DNA from: Beverwykella pulmonaria
Taxonomy: Eukaryota; Ascomycota; Dothideomycetes; Pleosporales; Melanommataceae
Length of the DNA: 64,000 nucleotides
Assembly: GCA_001599595.1 (NCBI GenBank)
Contig: BCHH01000002.1
Span: forward strand, 3,560,077 to 3,624,076
Direction: 5' to 3'
Positions 23,801 through 35,555 of this stretch are shown here, one piece after another. Positions within the stretch are counted from its first letter, which is position 1. Each line of letters begins with the position of its first letter. Both the position numbers and the translations under genes were made by a program. Under the pieces are notes generated by a model, which had not been told where the DNA came from, did no database searches, and was given only the letters and a program-made list of their open reading frames with translations.

Positions 23801-26346
23801 AAATTTCTAGCATTAATCCAACGACCGAAACTGCAACATCTATACTACTAGACATTCCTAGCACCACTCCAACAATTAAAACTGCAACAACTACATCATC
23901 AGACATTTCTGGCACTATTCTAAGAAGCGAAACTGCAGCATCTACATTATTGGACATTTCTAGTACTACTCTAGAGAGCGGAACTCCAGCAAGCGAAACT
24001 GTATTACCCACATTATTGGACATTTCTAGCACCACTCCCACAACTAAAATTGCAACATCAATACTATTAGACATTTCCAGCACCACTCTAACAAGCGAAA
24101 CGGTATTATCCACATTATTAGACGTTTCTAGCGCTGCTCCAACGACTAAGACTGCACCATCTGTATTATCAGACATTTTAAGCACCACTCTAGCAAGCGA
24201 AACTGCATCATCCACATTATCAGAAATTTCTAGCGCCACTCCAACAACTGCAACTGCAACTGCAACATCTATATTATCAGACATTTCTAGCAGTACTCTA
24301 GAGAGCAAAACTTCAAGAACCGGAACTATATCACCCACATTATTAGACCTTTCTAGCGCTACTCTAACAATCGAAACTGCAACGTCTACATTGGGTGTTT
24401 CTAGCACCCCTTCAACGAGCGAAACGGTATTATCCACAATCTTAGATATTTCTAGCACCACTCCAACGAGCGAAACGGTATTATCCACATTATTAGACGT
24501 ATCTAGCGCTGCTCCAACGACTACGACTGCACCATCTATGTTATCAGACATTTTAAGCACCACTCTAGCGAGCGAAACCGCATCATCCACATTATTGGAA
24601 ATTTCTAGCGCCACTCCAACGACTGCAACTGCAACATCTATATTATCAGACATTTCTAGCACTACCCTAGAGAGCAAAACTTCAAGAAGCGGAACTGCAT
24701 CGCCCACATTATTGGACCTTTCTAGCGCTACTCTAACAACCGAAACTGCAATGTCTACATTGGATATTTCTAGCACCCCTCCAACGAGCGAAACGGTATC
24801 ATCCACAATCTTAGATATTTCTAGCACCACTCCAGCGACTAAAACTGTGCCATCGGACATTTCTAGCACCACTCCAACGAGCGAAACGGTATTATCCACA
24901 ATATTAGATATTTCTAGCATTACTCCAACGGGCAAAATTGCAACATCTATACTATCAGATATTTCTAGCACCACTGTAGCGAGCGAAACCGTATTATCCA
25001 CATTATTGGACGTTTCTAGCGCCAGTTCAATGACCAACACTACAACATCTACATCATTGGACATTTCTAGCACTACTCTAATGAGCGAAATTGCAACATC
25101 AATATTATTAGACATTTCTAGCCCCACTCCAACGAGCGAAACTGTATTATCCACATTATTGGACATTCCCAGCGCCACTCCAACGAGCGAAATTGCATTA
25201 TCTACATTATTGGACATCTCTAGCGCCACTCCATCGATCAAAACTGCAACATCTACATTATTGGACATTTCTAGCGCCACCCCAACGACTGCAACTGCGA
25301 CTTCTATACTATCAGATATTTCTAGCACCACTCTAGCAAGCGAAACTGCATTACCCACATTATTTGACATTTCTAGCGCCATCCCAACGACCGAAACTGC
25401 AACGTCTATACTATCAGACATTTCCCGTATCACTCCAACGAGCGAAACTGCAGCATCTACATCATCGGGCAATCCCAGTACCACTTCAAGTTCAAGCAGT
25501 TTTGGCTCTTCGACTTTGTCTTCTAGCTCGTCAGAAAGATTCACGGTTGTGAGTATGACAAGCAGCGAGGTGTCTTTGAGTTCGCCTTCAAGCACGGAGA
25601 TCCCTAGCACGACAACTTCGGCAACCCTGAGCGCATCTTCATGCGTTCCCGCTAGCCCAACAAACGCGGTACAAAATCCTTCTTTCGAATCTCCAGCTCT
25701 GGCCCCATGGGTTGAGTCGCAGACTGGCAACTGGGCTGATGTACGCGTTATGGCTGGACGTCCTCACAGTGGATCCTACTACTTCTTCGGAGCTACCAGT
25801 AGCGACACTCTAGCAACCGTTACAATTTACCAAACAAATGTTATGGTTCCTGCGGGAACCACCGTCGACTGCTCCATGTGGATAAATGCTCTTCGAAACC
25901 CCAACTACACAACGACCTTTACGCTTCTCTTAGATGGCATTACATGTGGCACTGTAACTGCGGCCTCCACCGACTACATCATGGTTGGGGGCAAAATCAC
26001 AGTTGTTGGTGACTCGCATACCGTCACGGTTCAAATTGCGTCCTCGGGTGCCGATGAGGATTCTGCACTCTTTGGTGTTGATGATGTGTCCGTAACTCCA
26101 ATTTCAGGCCCGGGGGTTAATGACAACTGCGCGGCGCCGAGCTCAAGTTCAGTAAGCTCTTCCGTCTCATCTGAGTTGCCTTTCTCGGCATTCAGCTCTG
26201 TGTCTCCCACTGGATCGGCGTCGTCTTCCAGCAGTGACATACCGTCGTCAATTTCATCGGATCTCGCATCATCTTCCAGTTCTTCACCCTCGACAGAGAT
26301 CTCTACGCCAACGCCAACCCCCATGCCCATCAATATATCATCCTAG
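20858..26346 (+). CDS. Giant chitin-binding (CBM18) Ser/Thr-repeat cell-wall protein, interrupted by an assembly gap
   Basis: Exons 20858-21402 and 21452-26346; the second contains 100 Ns. A signal peptide covers residues 1-17. Three hevein-type CBM18 chitin-binding modules follow at about 22-68, 80-127 and 150-200, each with the C-C-S-Q/R-x-x-Y-C-G core; the intron splits the third. Then come about sixty Ser/Thr-rich repeats of roughly 20-22 residues (S-T-L-L-D-I-S-S-T-T-x-x-S-E-T), and a beta-sandwich module resembling CBM4/9-type carbohydrate-binding folds (N-P-S-F-E-S ... V-D-D-V-S-V). A Ser-rich end closes the frame with no GPI signal. The reading frame before the gap (to 21876) is a different register from that after it (from 21979), so true gap length is unknown. 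The likely role is binding chitin at the wall, protecting it or mediating adhesion. Confidence 0.85.
21570..25480 (+). repeat. About sixty imperfect 60-66 bp coding repeats
   Basis: The DNA cycles through a unit containing GACATTTCTAGCACCACTCC and an AGCGAAACTGCA word. Copies next to the gap (about 21700-22140) are nearly identical, while later ones have diverged. Nearly all units keep the frame by differing in multiples of three. The pattern indicates recent expansion at the 5' end and explains the assembly failure. Confidence 0.9.
21877..21976. other. Assembly gap of 100 Ns inside the repeat array
   Basis: Exactly 100 Ns, which is a conventional placeholder length. Both flanks are the same repeat unit, so an unknown number of copies is missing. 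The frame shift across it need not be real. Confidence 0.97.
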
Positions 26347-26353
26347 ACTCATC

Positions 26354-26521
26354 AGGGGGACGGTGACAGTCAGAAATACAGATACGTATAGGATAATTGT
26401 GGTTATCAGGGCTCAGTCGGGGAATTCGGCGAAGAGTGCGACGATCGCGTTGGATGCAATTACTTGCTATAACCCGACGCAGCAGTGTCAAACGCCTACC
26501 ACAACTACGCCTCATGGCTAG
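26354..26521 (+). pseudogene. Remnant of a second C-terminal beta-sandwich module
   Basis: Just after the stop of the wall protein and in another frame, an open segment reads T-V-T-V-R-N-T-D-T-Y-R then I-A-L-D-A-I-T before a stop at 26519-26521. It parallels the end of the upstream module (K-I-T-V-V-G-D-S-H-T ... V-D-D-V). No donor site upstream would splice it in cleanly, so a frameshift or deletion that cut off a second module is the best explanation. An unrecognised intron is the alternative. Confidence 0.5.
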
Positions 26522-28085
26522 AGTCTCTAGAAATGGTGCGAGAAAAGTTTCATGTAGCATCGTATTTATAACGTACTTATAACTTTTGACCAGTCAGGGG
26601 CATATCTATGTGACTGGCAGTACCCTGGGTTTACAAATACACACGACATATTGTCACATGTCGCACGTGTTCTACCATATGTCCTATTCTAGCTAGCTTC
26701 CCTTTATGGGTATATTTAGTCGTCGTACGAGCAGTTAGCTCTACACGGCTTTCACACTCTTTATACACTTTTACCCATCAGACGATTGACTCCCTCTTCT
26801 CATCGTGACACATATTGATTCTTCACATAGCTGTGTATTCTACTTATGCATATGCGAATAAGAAAACTGGCATAATATAATTAGTGTTGCTCTGGAGGTC
26901 TATGTTTTGAGGTGCGATCGAGGTTTCTGATTTGCCTACGAAGGATTAGCACGTCGGTTTGCATTTGCGCCGATTGCTGTACTTAAGGGTGCTTGGTTGG
27001 GAAGATCGACGTCATGAGACTAGTGCAGCGCTGTCTGAACGTCGATTTAAATTCTCGTTCTTTTCTACACCGCACCTCTCTCCCATAAAACAAAGGATTG
27101 CGACTCTGTATATATCCAATCAGGAAGTCGATGGCCTTTTTCACATGATCCTCGAAACTGAGCGGCTGTAGGCATTGAAAGTTACCAGTAAGACTAATAT
27201 GGCTCTTGATGTTACGCACGAACCGGAGGAGGGCGGGAAAAGGGAGAGACGGGCGTCGGGTGTGAGTTCGGCCGTTTCTCGCCCTCGCAGAAGCTCACGA
27301 GACTAAGCCCAGCATCTCACTTCATAAGAATCCACATCGCCACCATCGAACAACACTCTTCGAGGCAATAGTCTCACTAGAGTAGGGAGAATCATCCGTA
27401 TGGTCTCGATGTCTCCCCAACGTCATGTCCATAGCTTCAACGCTCGTTGTGAATATTAGATACTTCCAGGCGACCACCTAACTTTTAAAATTTATCATCT
27501 TGTTACATAGATACGTGCGAGCGTGACTTGCAGGAGATTCTTGGGATGGAGACTTTAGGCTAGGAAGAGTCTGTGAGATGGAGATGAGGAACAGTATGTA
27601 CGTGCATGACAGACGCGACAGTAACATAGATAGAAATACGCAAATAGATATAGAGGTAGGGGTGAAGATGAATATTTATATAAATACTAATCCATTCCAC
27701 TTTAGATCATTCAATTGCTATACTGCAACCCCTTCCATCTCTTACTTGTAACCCCCGGGTGCATGCCTTTTCCCTCTCTTGCTATGTCAAGTATTTACCG
27801 CCCGTACATGCCTCAGCCACCCGCAATCCTCCATGGAATGCTATATATGATAGTCCCAATGCAGCCAGAGAGCCAATATACTCTCAAAACGCCCCAACGC
27901 CGTACATATGAGCCCAGTGTATGCCAAATCCAAACCTTGTTCAATACATTTCCCCCCAAAAAACTCCTCTGGTTCGTAAAAATGGTTTCGTGATGCGCTC
28001 GCTTCTAATGCCGATGCAAAGAACGATGCGATGCAGGTACGCGTGAATAGAAAAGTAGAACAAAAAGCAATTAGCGTCTCCTTCC
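26522..28085. other. 1.6 kb intergenic region, no gene seen
   Basis: AT-rich sequence downstream of the wall protein and downstream of the ADAM gene. The open frames here are short and without domains. It should hold two 3' untranslated regions; nothing else was recognised. Confidence 0.55.
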
Positions 28086-30580
28086 TTACGCATATCGCGT
28101 ACTCGAGTTCCGCTGATACATAGGCGGCGGTTGTGGAACCCCATGGCCCGTCTGCGGCTGCCATCCCGGCGCGGACCTCAGCGGGGGATTTACCAGTGGG
28201 CCATCACTCCCCGACGGGCTTAGTGGGGCATTTCTTGTCCCTCTACTTCTTGACCTCGAATTGGCGTAACCGTTTGCACCGAACTGGGGAGGCCCGCGAT
28301 GCTGGGCGACAGCGACGGCGGCAACGTTGTTTGCGTATATCTTTCGCGTCTTGCGGCGCCGGATGCAGCGCCAGCAGCAGCCAAGAATAGAGAGAACGAT
28401 GAAGCCGCCGACTGCGGAGGCAATGGCTATGACGAGCGTGCGATGGGAGTCGATCCATGATTTTATTTCGTTGCCGACCGAGGAGCCGGCACATTGTCCC
28501 TATTTACCGTGTCAATCTTTGAGGAGAGGTAGAGGAAAGGAAAAGGACTTACGTTCGAGCAGTGGCCTCCACCAACACAGGGCGTGCCATCCAGGAAGTT
28601 CTGATTTAGGCCGAAGCAACTGCCCTTAAATGATGGACTCGCACAGCTCAGCATGCAATTGCTATTGTCGCAGGCGTATGTGTCGTTGCCCTGCGTGTAG
28701 CTACCCATGATAGTCTTACACTGCTGATCTCGTGATGTGCACTGTCCGCTGGCGCATTTGAGGCCATTGCCACAATCACTCCCATCCGGATTCGTCTTGT
28801 CCTCTGGGCAGTAGGGAGAAGATCCCGTGCATTTCTCTTCCGGATCGCATGACCCAGAGCTAGCGCGGCAGACGGTGTTTGCGGATGCCAGTTGACAGTT
28901 TTTGCAGCAGTCTTCGTTGGCGTCGTCACATACGGCGTTGTTTTGGAACTTGCAGGTCGTGGGGTTGCAGCATGGGTTGCTACCGCAGCCACTTGTGCCG
29001 CCGCAATCGCACTCCTCGTCGCCCTCTACGATTCCGTTGCCGCATGTCTGGCCCGAGAAGAGGGTGACACCTCGGTTGTTGCTTAGGCAGGTCGATTTGA
29101 CACTGTTCACTCCCATGGCAGAACAGATGTTTCCGATCGAGCAAGCGGAGAATCGCGTAATCCCGTCGCCAGTAGAGGGGTTCATGATGAACTTTCCGTC
29201 GGCGGAACAAGTCTGAGCGCTGAGCGGACAACATTGCTGGCTATTCACCACATTTGCGTCCCGGCAAGCCGTTGAATCACAGTCATGGACGGCTCCGAAG
29301 GTGTGGCCGGTTTCGTGTGCGATAACCTGCCACTCTTGCAGCGTCCGCACCACCACGTTCGTTCCAGCTACGGTTTCGGCAGATCCATCCGAGGAGTTCG
29401 ATTGTTGGGTACCCGTAGCGCACGCCTGCCCGAGCCACGCCAATCCTACCGCAGAGCCCGTATTGCAGGTGCTGAGGAGCGTCCAGTGTGAGTAGTTGTC
29501 GCTTTGCTGCCCCCTCCATGTTGAGAAGGCGCTTAGGCGCTTTTGAATGTCGAAGGCGTCACTGCATGCCTGGTTCCAGGGCGTGGCCTGCTGAGGCGTT
29601 GTGGGGCAGCTCGATGGCTGAATCGAGAGCTTGGCGAGACCGAGAGAGATATTGAAGGTGCTTTCGAAGAGTTCGGATGCCTGGTTCATCTGGGCGATTA
29701 CATTATCGCGGGTCTTGTTGTCGGAGCCGAGCGCCGTGGTATAGGTGCAGTCGGTGGCGACTCCAACGAGGGCGACCTTGCGCGTGTTTGGACAACCCGC
29801 GGTGCTGCCAATGCTCTGGACAAGATTGACACCGGCGCCGTTGCCACCGCTGGGCGTATCCGACTGCCGCTTTCCTACGAGAGACGAAAACAGCGGAGAG
29901 AAGGGTGAGGTTTCGGGCATGTCGCTCCGCGCCCGCATGCCAGCATATACGGGATGGTCCTCTTGCATGTTGAAGCCCAGGGAGTCGCTCCCGCAGGCCT
30001 GATCATTCTTGGACCGCTTCTTCAGCTCCGAGTGCTCCTCGGCCTCGTGGTCGGAGTCCCGGAAGATGACCATGGCCTCGTCGCTGCGCAGGTCGATGTC
30101 CGGATCGCGGTCGCTTCTCATCTGCTTGTATTGGGAGGCAAGGTGCACATGGTGGTGGTCGTGGTTGATGGTGAAGGTTCCCTGGAACAGCGGGGCCAGG
30201 CCGTCGCGGCGGATGTCGATTCGGGCCCAGCCAGCCCTGTCCCACCTTCCCCCTCGCTGCACCCACGCGGTGCCCTTGAACACCCTGTGCTGCAGCCGGT
30301 CTATCGCCTCTTCTCTGTCCACTGTGCCATCTGCGCCGAGAAACGAGATCTTTGCACCCTCGACAAATATGTCGTGGTTCGGCTCCAGACTCAGCCGTAT
30401 ACGGGAGCCGGAGAAGTCAAAAGCAACATCGAAGGTCGACAGCGCTGTGACGCGGTGGTTCGGGGTGAGGATGTCTGCGTTCTTTGCGAGCCCTATGCGC
30501 TTGAGCGGGTTGCGCGCGGTTGAGGATGCGTTGACGGAAACGAGGGCAGCGAGCGCGGCGATGGTCCGCAAGATCAACAT
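28086..30580 (-). CDS. ADAM-type membrane metalloprotease (disintegrin-metalloprotease)
   Basis: Exons 30580-28553 and 28499-28086 give 813 residues. The start at 30580 is the first ATG and opens a signal peptide (about 1-19). A pro-region runs to about 260 and holds a K-R dibasic site near residue 250. The reprolysin domain has the zinc site H-E-T-G-H-T-F-G-A-V-H-D near 421-432. A Cys-rich disintegrin region (C-G-N-G-I-V-E-G-D-E-E-C-D-C-G) begins near 500, followed by an ADAM Cys-rich region. Exon 2 supplies a transmembrane helix (about 697-719) and a basic, Pro-rich cytoplasmic tail. The architecture matches fungal ADM-B and fission-yeast Mde10. The family sheds or processes surface proteins. 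The intron is phase 0 with GTAAGT and TAG. Confidence 0.93.
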
Positions 30581-31237
30581 GGCGGCGGCGGCGAACTCTC
30601 CGTCGAGGAGACGTTCGTGCAAGGCAGCAGGAGTATTATCGCGAGCTCGTAGCGAGCGACATGTGGCGGCGGTTTCCAGAGGGGCTATTCGTGTCTATGC
30701 GAGCGTGCGGCCAGTGGGGACGATGAATTATTGCGGACGATGTAGTATGATGAAGAAGATGAGGAAGACAGATACCAGCCCCGAGTTCTGTCGGCGCCCT
30801 GCGCTCGCACAGCCCCCGGGCCATTTGCAGCAACGGGGCGCTCTTGGCGGGCTGGGCAGCAACACGAGAAGCGGCGCACGGCCTCGCTGCGCATCTCAAA
30901 CGCCAATGACACAGGGTCCTGCCGTCGCTGTTCTTTGACAGCTTCTGTGCAGCACACTGGCAGGCCGGTCAAGGTGGACATCACAGCAGAACAAGTCCAA
31001 TAATCTTCTGTACGCAAACAAGAACACCTGCACTCGGATATAGGCTATAAAAAGAAAGACCAGTGTACAAAGATCCCCGAGGTCCGCAACATCCTTCACC
31101 CGGCACCCCACCGCCCTAAGGCCAGCCCTGCCCCCCAGTGTTTCCCCCGTGCGTCGCCCTCCGCCGCGAATTTCAAATGCGCCCACCGCTCCTACACCTC
31201 TCGTTCCGCCTGTCTATCCTTTGGAATCTCGCTCGCT
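30581..31237. other. Intergenic region upstream of the ADAM gene
   Basis: These 657 bp contain the ADAM promoter and the 3' end of the acetyl-CoA synthetase gene, both genes being on the minus strand. A TATAAAAAG word near 31045 is on the plus strand and serves no visible gene. Nothing else is supported. Confidence 0.5.
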
Positions 31238-33705
31238 CTACTTTTTCTTCGCCGAGTGGACCACCTCGATGATTTTGTCGACAACCGACGGATCCGAGAG
31301 CTAGCAGCGCCGTCAGCATGGTTGCCCGCAGCGACGCGTCACCCACCCATCACCAGAGCACCCAAAAGGGCCATCACCAAGGAAACATGAGGGGTACATA
31401 CCGTCGAGGTGTCGCCCAACTGGTCCTCCTCGCCCGCCAAGATTTTGCGCAGAATACGACGCATGATTTTTCCGGAGCGCGTCTTAGGCAGATCTGGCAC
31501 GACATAAATCGCCTTCGGTGCGGCGAACGGGCCAATCGACTTGCGCACTTGCAGGATCAAGTCCTTCTTGGTTTGGTCCGTGTGCTCGTTGCCGTCCTTC
31601 AATGCTACGAATGCATTTACTGCTTGGCCCGTGAGGTCGTCGTGCACGCCAACGACGGCAGCTTCAGCTACGGAATCTGTGGTTCATGGTCAGCATCGGC
31701 AATCGTCTTCTGCATGGGCTGGCGTACGATGCTCGATGAGCGCGGCTTCAATTTCAGCCGTTGACAGCCGATGCCCAGAAACGTTGACTACATCATCAAC
31801 ACGCCCACGGATCCAGTAGTAACCCTCGTGGTCACGCCCAGCACCGTCTCCGGTGAACTGCCTACATCAGCAACGTAGTCTCAAGGCCGATCATTTTGTG
31901 GAGAACTCACGTAATAGCCCTTGTACACGTTCAGGTATGTGTCCATGTATCGCTTGTGTGCTCCCCAGACCGTTCGAGCCATGCTTGGCCACGGCTGCTT
32001 GAATGCGAGCACACCCTCGACATCGTTTCCGTGAATCTCTTCTCCGGAGACTGGGTCAATAATCGCGGGTTCGATACCAAAGAAGGGGAGCGAGGCAGAT
32101 CCGGGCTTCGTAGGCGTGACGCCACCGAGAGGTGTGATAACATGGGAGCCGGTCTCCGTTTGCCAGTACGTCTGTATCTATTTCAGCATCCATTTCATCT
32201 CGTTGTTGGATTTTTTTTTTCTTCACTTACGTCCACAACGTGTGCCTCTTCCTTTCCTACAATCTCAAAGTACCACTTCCAGACCTCGGCAGCAATGGGC
32301 TCGCCCACAGACCCGAGGATCCTAAGGCTCTTCATCAAGTGCTTGACGTGCTGGTCGCCGGCGCGCTTGAGCAGTCGCAGAGCGGTAGGAGCAACATAGA
32401 ACTGGCTGACGCTGTACTTGTCGACGATATCCCAGTAGCGCGAGAAGTTGGGGTAGGCGGGAGTGCCTTCGAAGACGACAGTGGCTACACCGAGGAGCAG
32501 CGGGGCATATACGACGTAAGTGTGGCCCGTGATCCACCCTACGTCGCCGCCGCAGAAGAAGGTGTCCTTGTCGTGAATGTCGAAGACGTATTTTCCCGTG
32601 GCTGCGGCTCCAATGAGGTAGCCACCAGTCGTGTGCATGACACCCTTGGGCTTGCCGGTGGAACCCGATGTGTACAGCAGGAAAAGGGGATCTTCTGAGC
32701 TCATGGATTCGGGGGCAATGTAGTTAGGGTATTTCTCGACCTCCTCATGCCACCACAGATCACGGCCCTTGGTCCATGGGATTTCGGCACCGGTGCGTTT
32801 GAACACCAGACAGTGCGTAATGTCCGGACACTGCTTCAGGGCCTCATCGACAATCTTCTTGGTGCCGATAACTTTGCCGCCACGCTTGCCCTCGTCCGTG
32901 GTGATCACAACCTTGGACTCGGCATCGATGATACGGTCACGGAGGGAGTCTGAGGAGAAGCCGGCAAAGACTACCGAGTGGACAGCGCCAATACGGGCGC
33001 AGGCGAGCAGCGCGATGAGGGCCTCGGGAATCATGGGCAGGTAAATGGCGACCGTGTCGCCCTTCTTGACGCCCATCTCCTTGAGCGTGTAGGCGAGCTT
33101 CGAGATCTGGCGGAGCAGCTCTCCATAGCTGATGGTGCGGCCGTCGCCAGCCTCATCGGCCTCGTAAATGATGGCGGCCTTGTTGGGGTCCTTGAACGCG
33201 TGGCGATCAACGCAATTGAAGCTCGCATTCAGCTTTCCCTCCACAAACCAGGCATTGTCACCATTCTCGAAGCTGCCAGCGTGTACCGTCTGGAAATCGC
33301 GCTCCCACGTGAGCAGCTCACGGGCCAATCGCCCCCAGAACTTGTGGGGGTCCTGGATGGACTCCTTGTACAGCTGCTGGTAGTGCTCGAGGCCGTCGAG
33401 ATGCGGTTTTGTGTGCGGGTGCTTTCTGCGTGGCCACTATTAGCTGTGTGTGTGCTATGTTGCCTGTCGTCGCTGCAAATCTGGGTCCCAATGCGCGCTC
33501 TCGCCTCGGCATCATGGCGGGGTCACCCCGCCCTACCGAGTGCTTGAGCGCCATGGCAGATCGCCGCCAGCCGTCCTCGTCGTCTCCAACGATAATACAA
33601 TGCAAAACAGACTCACTCAAAGAAGGCCTTGGGGACGTGGAACGTGTCGACCTCGTGGGCCTCCGCCACCACGGGGTTTGTGGGCTTCACGGCGCCTTCA
33701 GACAT
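31238..33705 (-). CDS. facA: Acetyl-CoA synthetase (AMP-forming), cytosolic
   Basis: Six exons: 33705-33617, 33425-32231, 32171-31911, 31857-31728, 31676-31402 and 31300-31238, giving 670 residues, the usual length. It makes acetyl-CoA from acetate, ATP and CoA and is needed for growth on acetate and ethanol. The AMP-binding P-loop [11 protein letters not shown] lies near 278-288, Y-W-Q-T-E-T-G follows intron 2, and the C-terminal lid has [11 protein letters not shown], whose lysine is the acetylation-regulated catalytic residue. No signal or peroxisomal targeting sequence is seen (the end is S-A-K-K-K). All five introns have good ends; the first is long (191 nt). Equivalent names are facA in Aspergillus, acu-5 in Neurospora and ACS1 in yeast. 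Confidence 0.97.
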
Positions 33706-35555
33706 GCTGAGTTCGCGGGTTTATGTGGGTGGCCTGTCGGGGCGCGGTGGGGTTTCTCCGGCGTCGGCGCGCTCAGGTGTCGCAGGGCGAGGGCTTCAGT
33801 AGTGAGGGAGGGTAGTGCTGGGCTGTAGACGGGGTAGAGGATGGGCTCTCAAGCAGCTATATGTTCTCAATTCCGGGTAAAGGGCTCGGCGGACGAGATT
33901 GATTGCGGCCGGGACGCAAATTGAAGCTGCTATGGTTCTCGGAGAACAGCTGCCTGGCGAGGTGGAGCTGTGGGACCACAGGGTGCTAGATATGCAAGGT
34001 AGGGGCGGTGCTTGTCTGTCTCACGAAGCAGTACAAGGCAAGGGACGGGGGGTGCGGGACGAGTGGAGAGGGATGCAGTCGACGCGGGCGCATATAGGCG
34101 GCCAACGCGCTCTTATGAACTGATGAGGTGATAGCTGGCCGACTCCTTCCCCAGGACCGGGCGGTCGACGCCGGCATGCTACCCCTCGTGCCCGACCAGG
34201 TGCAGAGCTGCGGGGGGAAGGGAATGACGAGCGCAACGTCTTTGTCTGTCTAGGCCCACAGCTTCTCATTGAATGCCACTTACGCTGTATCCTTGGCGCA
34301 ACTCCCATTAGTCCGGCCACCCGTAGCCGTAGCGCATCCGTCCATTCAGAGAAAAAAGAATTCCGCCCTGCGTTGATCCGCTCGCCTGTTGGGCCTGTGT
34401 CTTGTGTCACTGCTGTTGATCCTGTGTTGGTAGCATTTTGTCTGCGGGGAAGCTCTGCTCTGAAAGAAAATGTAACCCCGGCCCGTCCAACACCACATGG
34501 CTAGCAAAACGAAATGCTGCATCTGGATAGGGCTGAACAGCAAGCCATCTCGGTATCCGTGGTTATTTTGGCGTAGCTCGACGCAAGTACCTGCATTGGA
34601 GTTGGGGCACCGACAGACCACCTCGAGACTCAGAGACGTGGTTCGCGGACCGAAGTGTGAACGGAATTCAAACCAATTGAGACATCCCAAATCCCTGGAC
34701 GTACGTTAGAAATCCATACGACAAAATCTCACGTCTAGGGAGCCCACATATTTTCACATGTCTTCGCGAACGCCCACCCTATCAGCAGACCCCCACAAGT
34801 ACCACGCGAGCGCAAGCATCTGGCCTGATCTGAACTGCCCAACTCGGGCCTGGGGAAGCTTTTCAACGTGGCCCGAGGCGCTGGATCTTGATATCCATAG
34901 CCGCGCCCGTCCATCGGCAATCTCTCCGAGGAAAAGCCTCTGGATATCAACGCCGTCAACGACGACATCCGAGCTCTCTGCGACATCTCCGGTATTCGGT
35001 TAGGGAGAACTTGAGATGAACGGTGTTAGCATTCTAGAACACCTACAGATTGGAGAGCAACACGTTCCCAGGAGCATACCGAGGGAGGCGTTCGTGCCCT
35101 ATTTACATCGTGTTCAACTCAACCTTACGCATATTGCGAACAAGGATCCGCTTGCCCGCGTCAACGATATGCATATCATATGATGTTTACCAATCAGGAA
35201 TCGCGTTCTTGAACATGTGGGGAAGACATCATTCAAACGAAGAAAAGAAGCGGACGTCATTGGCAACTCAGGGACTCAGGACTCGTGTCAAATGGATCGA
35301 TAATGCCATGCAAACGCCTTTAGCGTGCCAATGCAGTTTTCGTCTAATGCATCGTGCTCAAGAAGAATAAAAAGCGCTACTAAACTACATTACCATAAGT
35401 GAAATCGAAGCAAAGAACCGAAAGGATACGCCCGCCAATGAATGAGAACATGCTTGCTCTTGTTACGCAAAACGCCCGATGCCTTCCCTGAGCATCGTAC
35501 CTTCTAAGTATCCTAAACCCCGATCATAAATACCCCTGTTAAACGCCGTTTCGAA
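33706..35555. other. 1.85 kb intergenic region upstream of acetyl-CoA synthetase
   Basis: The part next to the acetyl-CoA synthetase start is GC-rich and includes a GTGGGG word near 33747 that fits the CreA consensus, in keeping with carbon-catabolite control known for this gene in other fungi. The remainder is also downstream of the WD40 gene. No coding region was found. Confidence 0.45.

Noticed and set aside
21843..25730. 1,295-codon minus-strand open frame as a gene
   Set aside because: It is the antisense of the Ser/Thr repeat array and spans the gap. It has no domain, and the plus strand has signal peptide, CBM18 modules and a good intron.
14106..30580. Secondary-metabolite or mating-type cluster
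   Set aside because: No polyketide synthase, peptide synthetase, terpene cyclase, P450 or HMG/alpha-box genes are present.
30009..30938. 309-codon plus-strand open frame
   Set aside because: Mostly antisense to the ADAM metalloprotease coding region; GC-rich sequence gives long chance frames. No domain.
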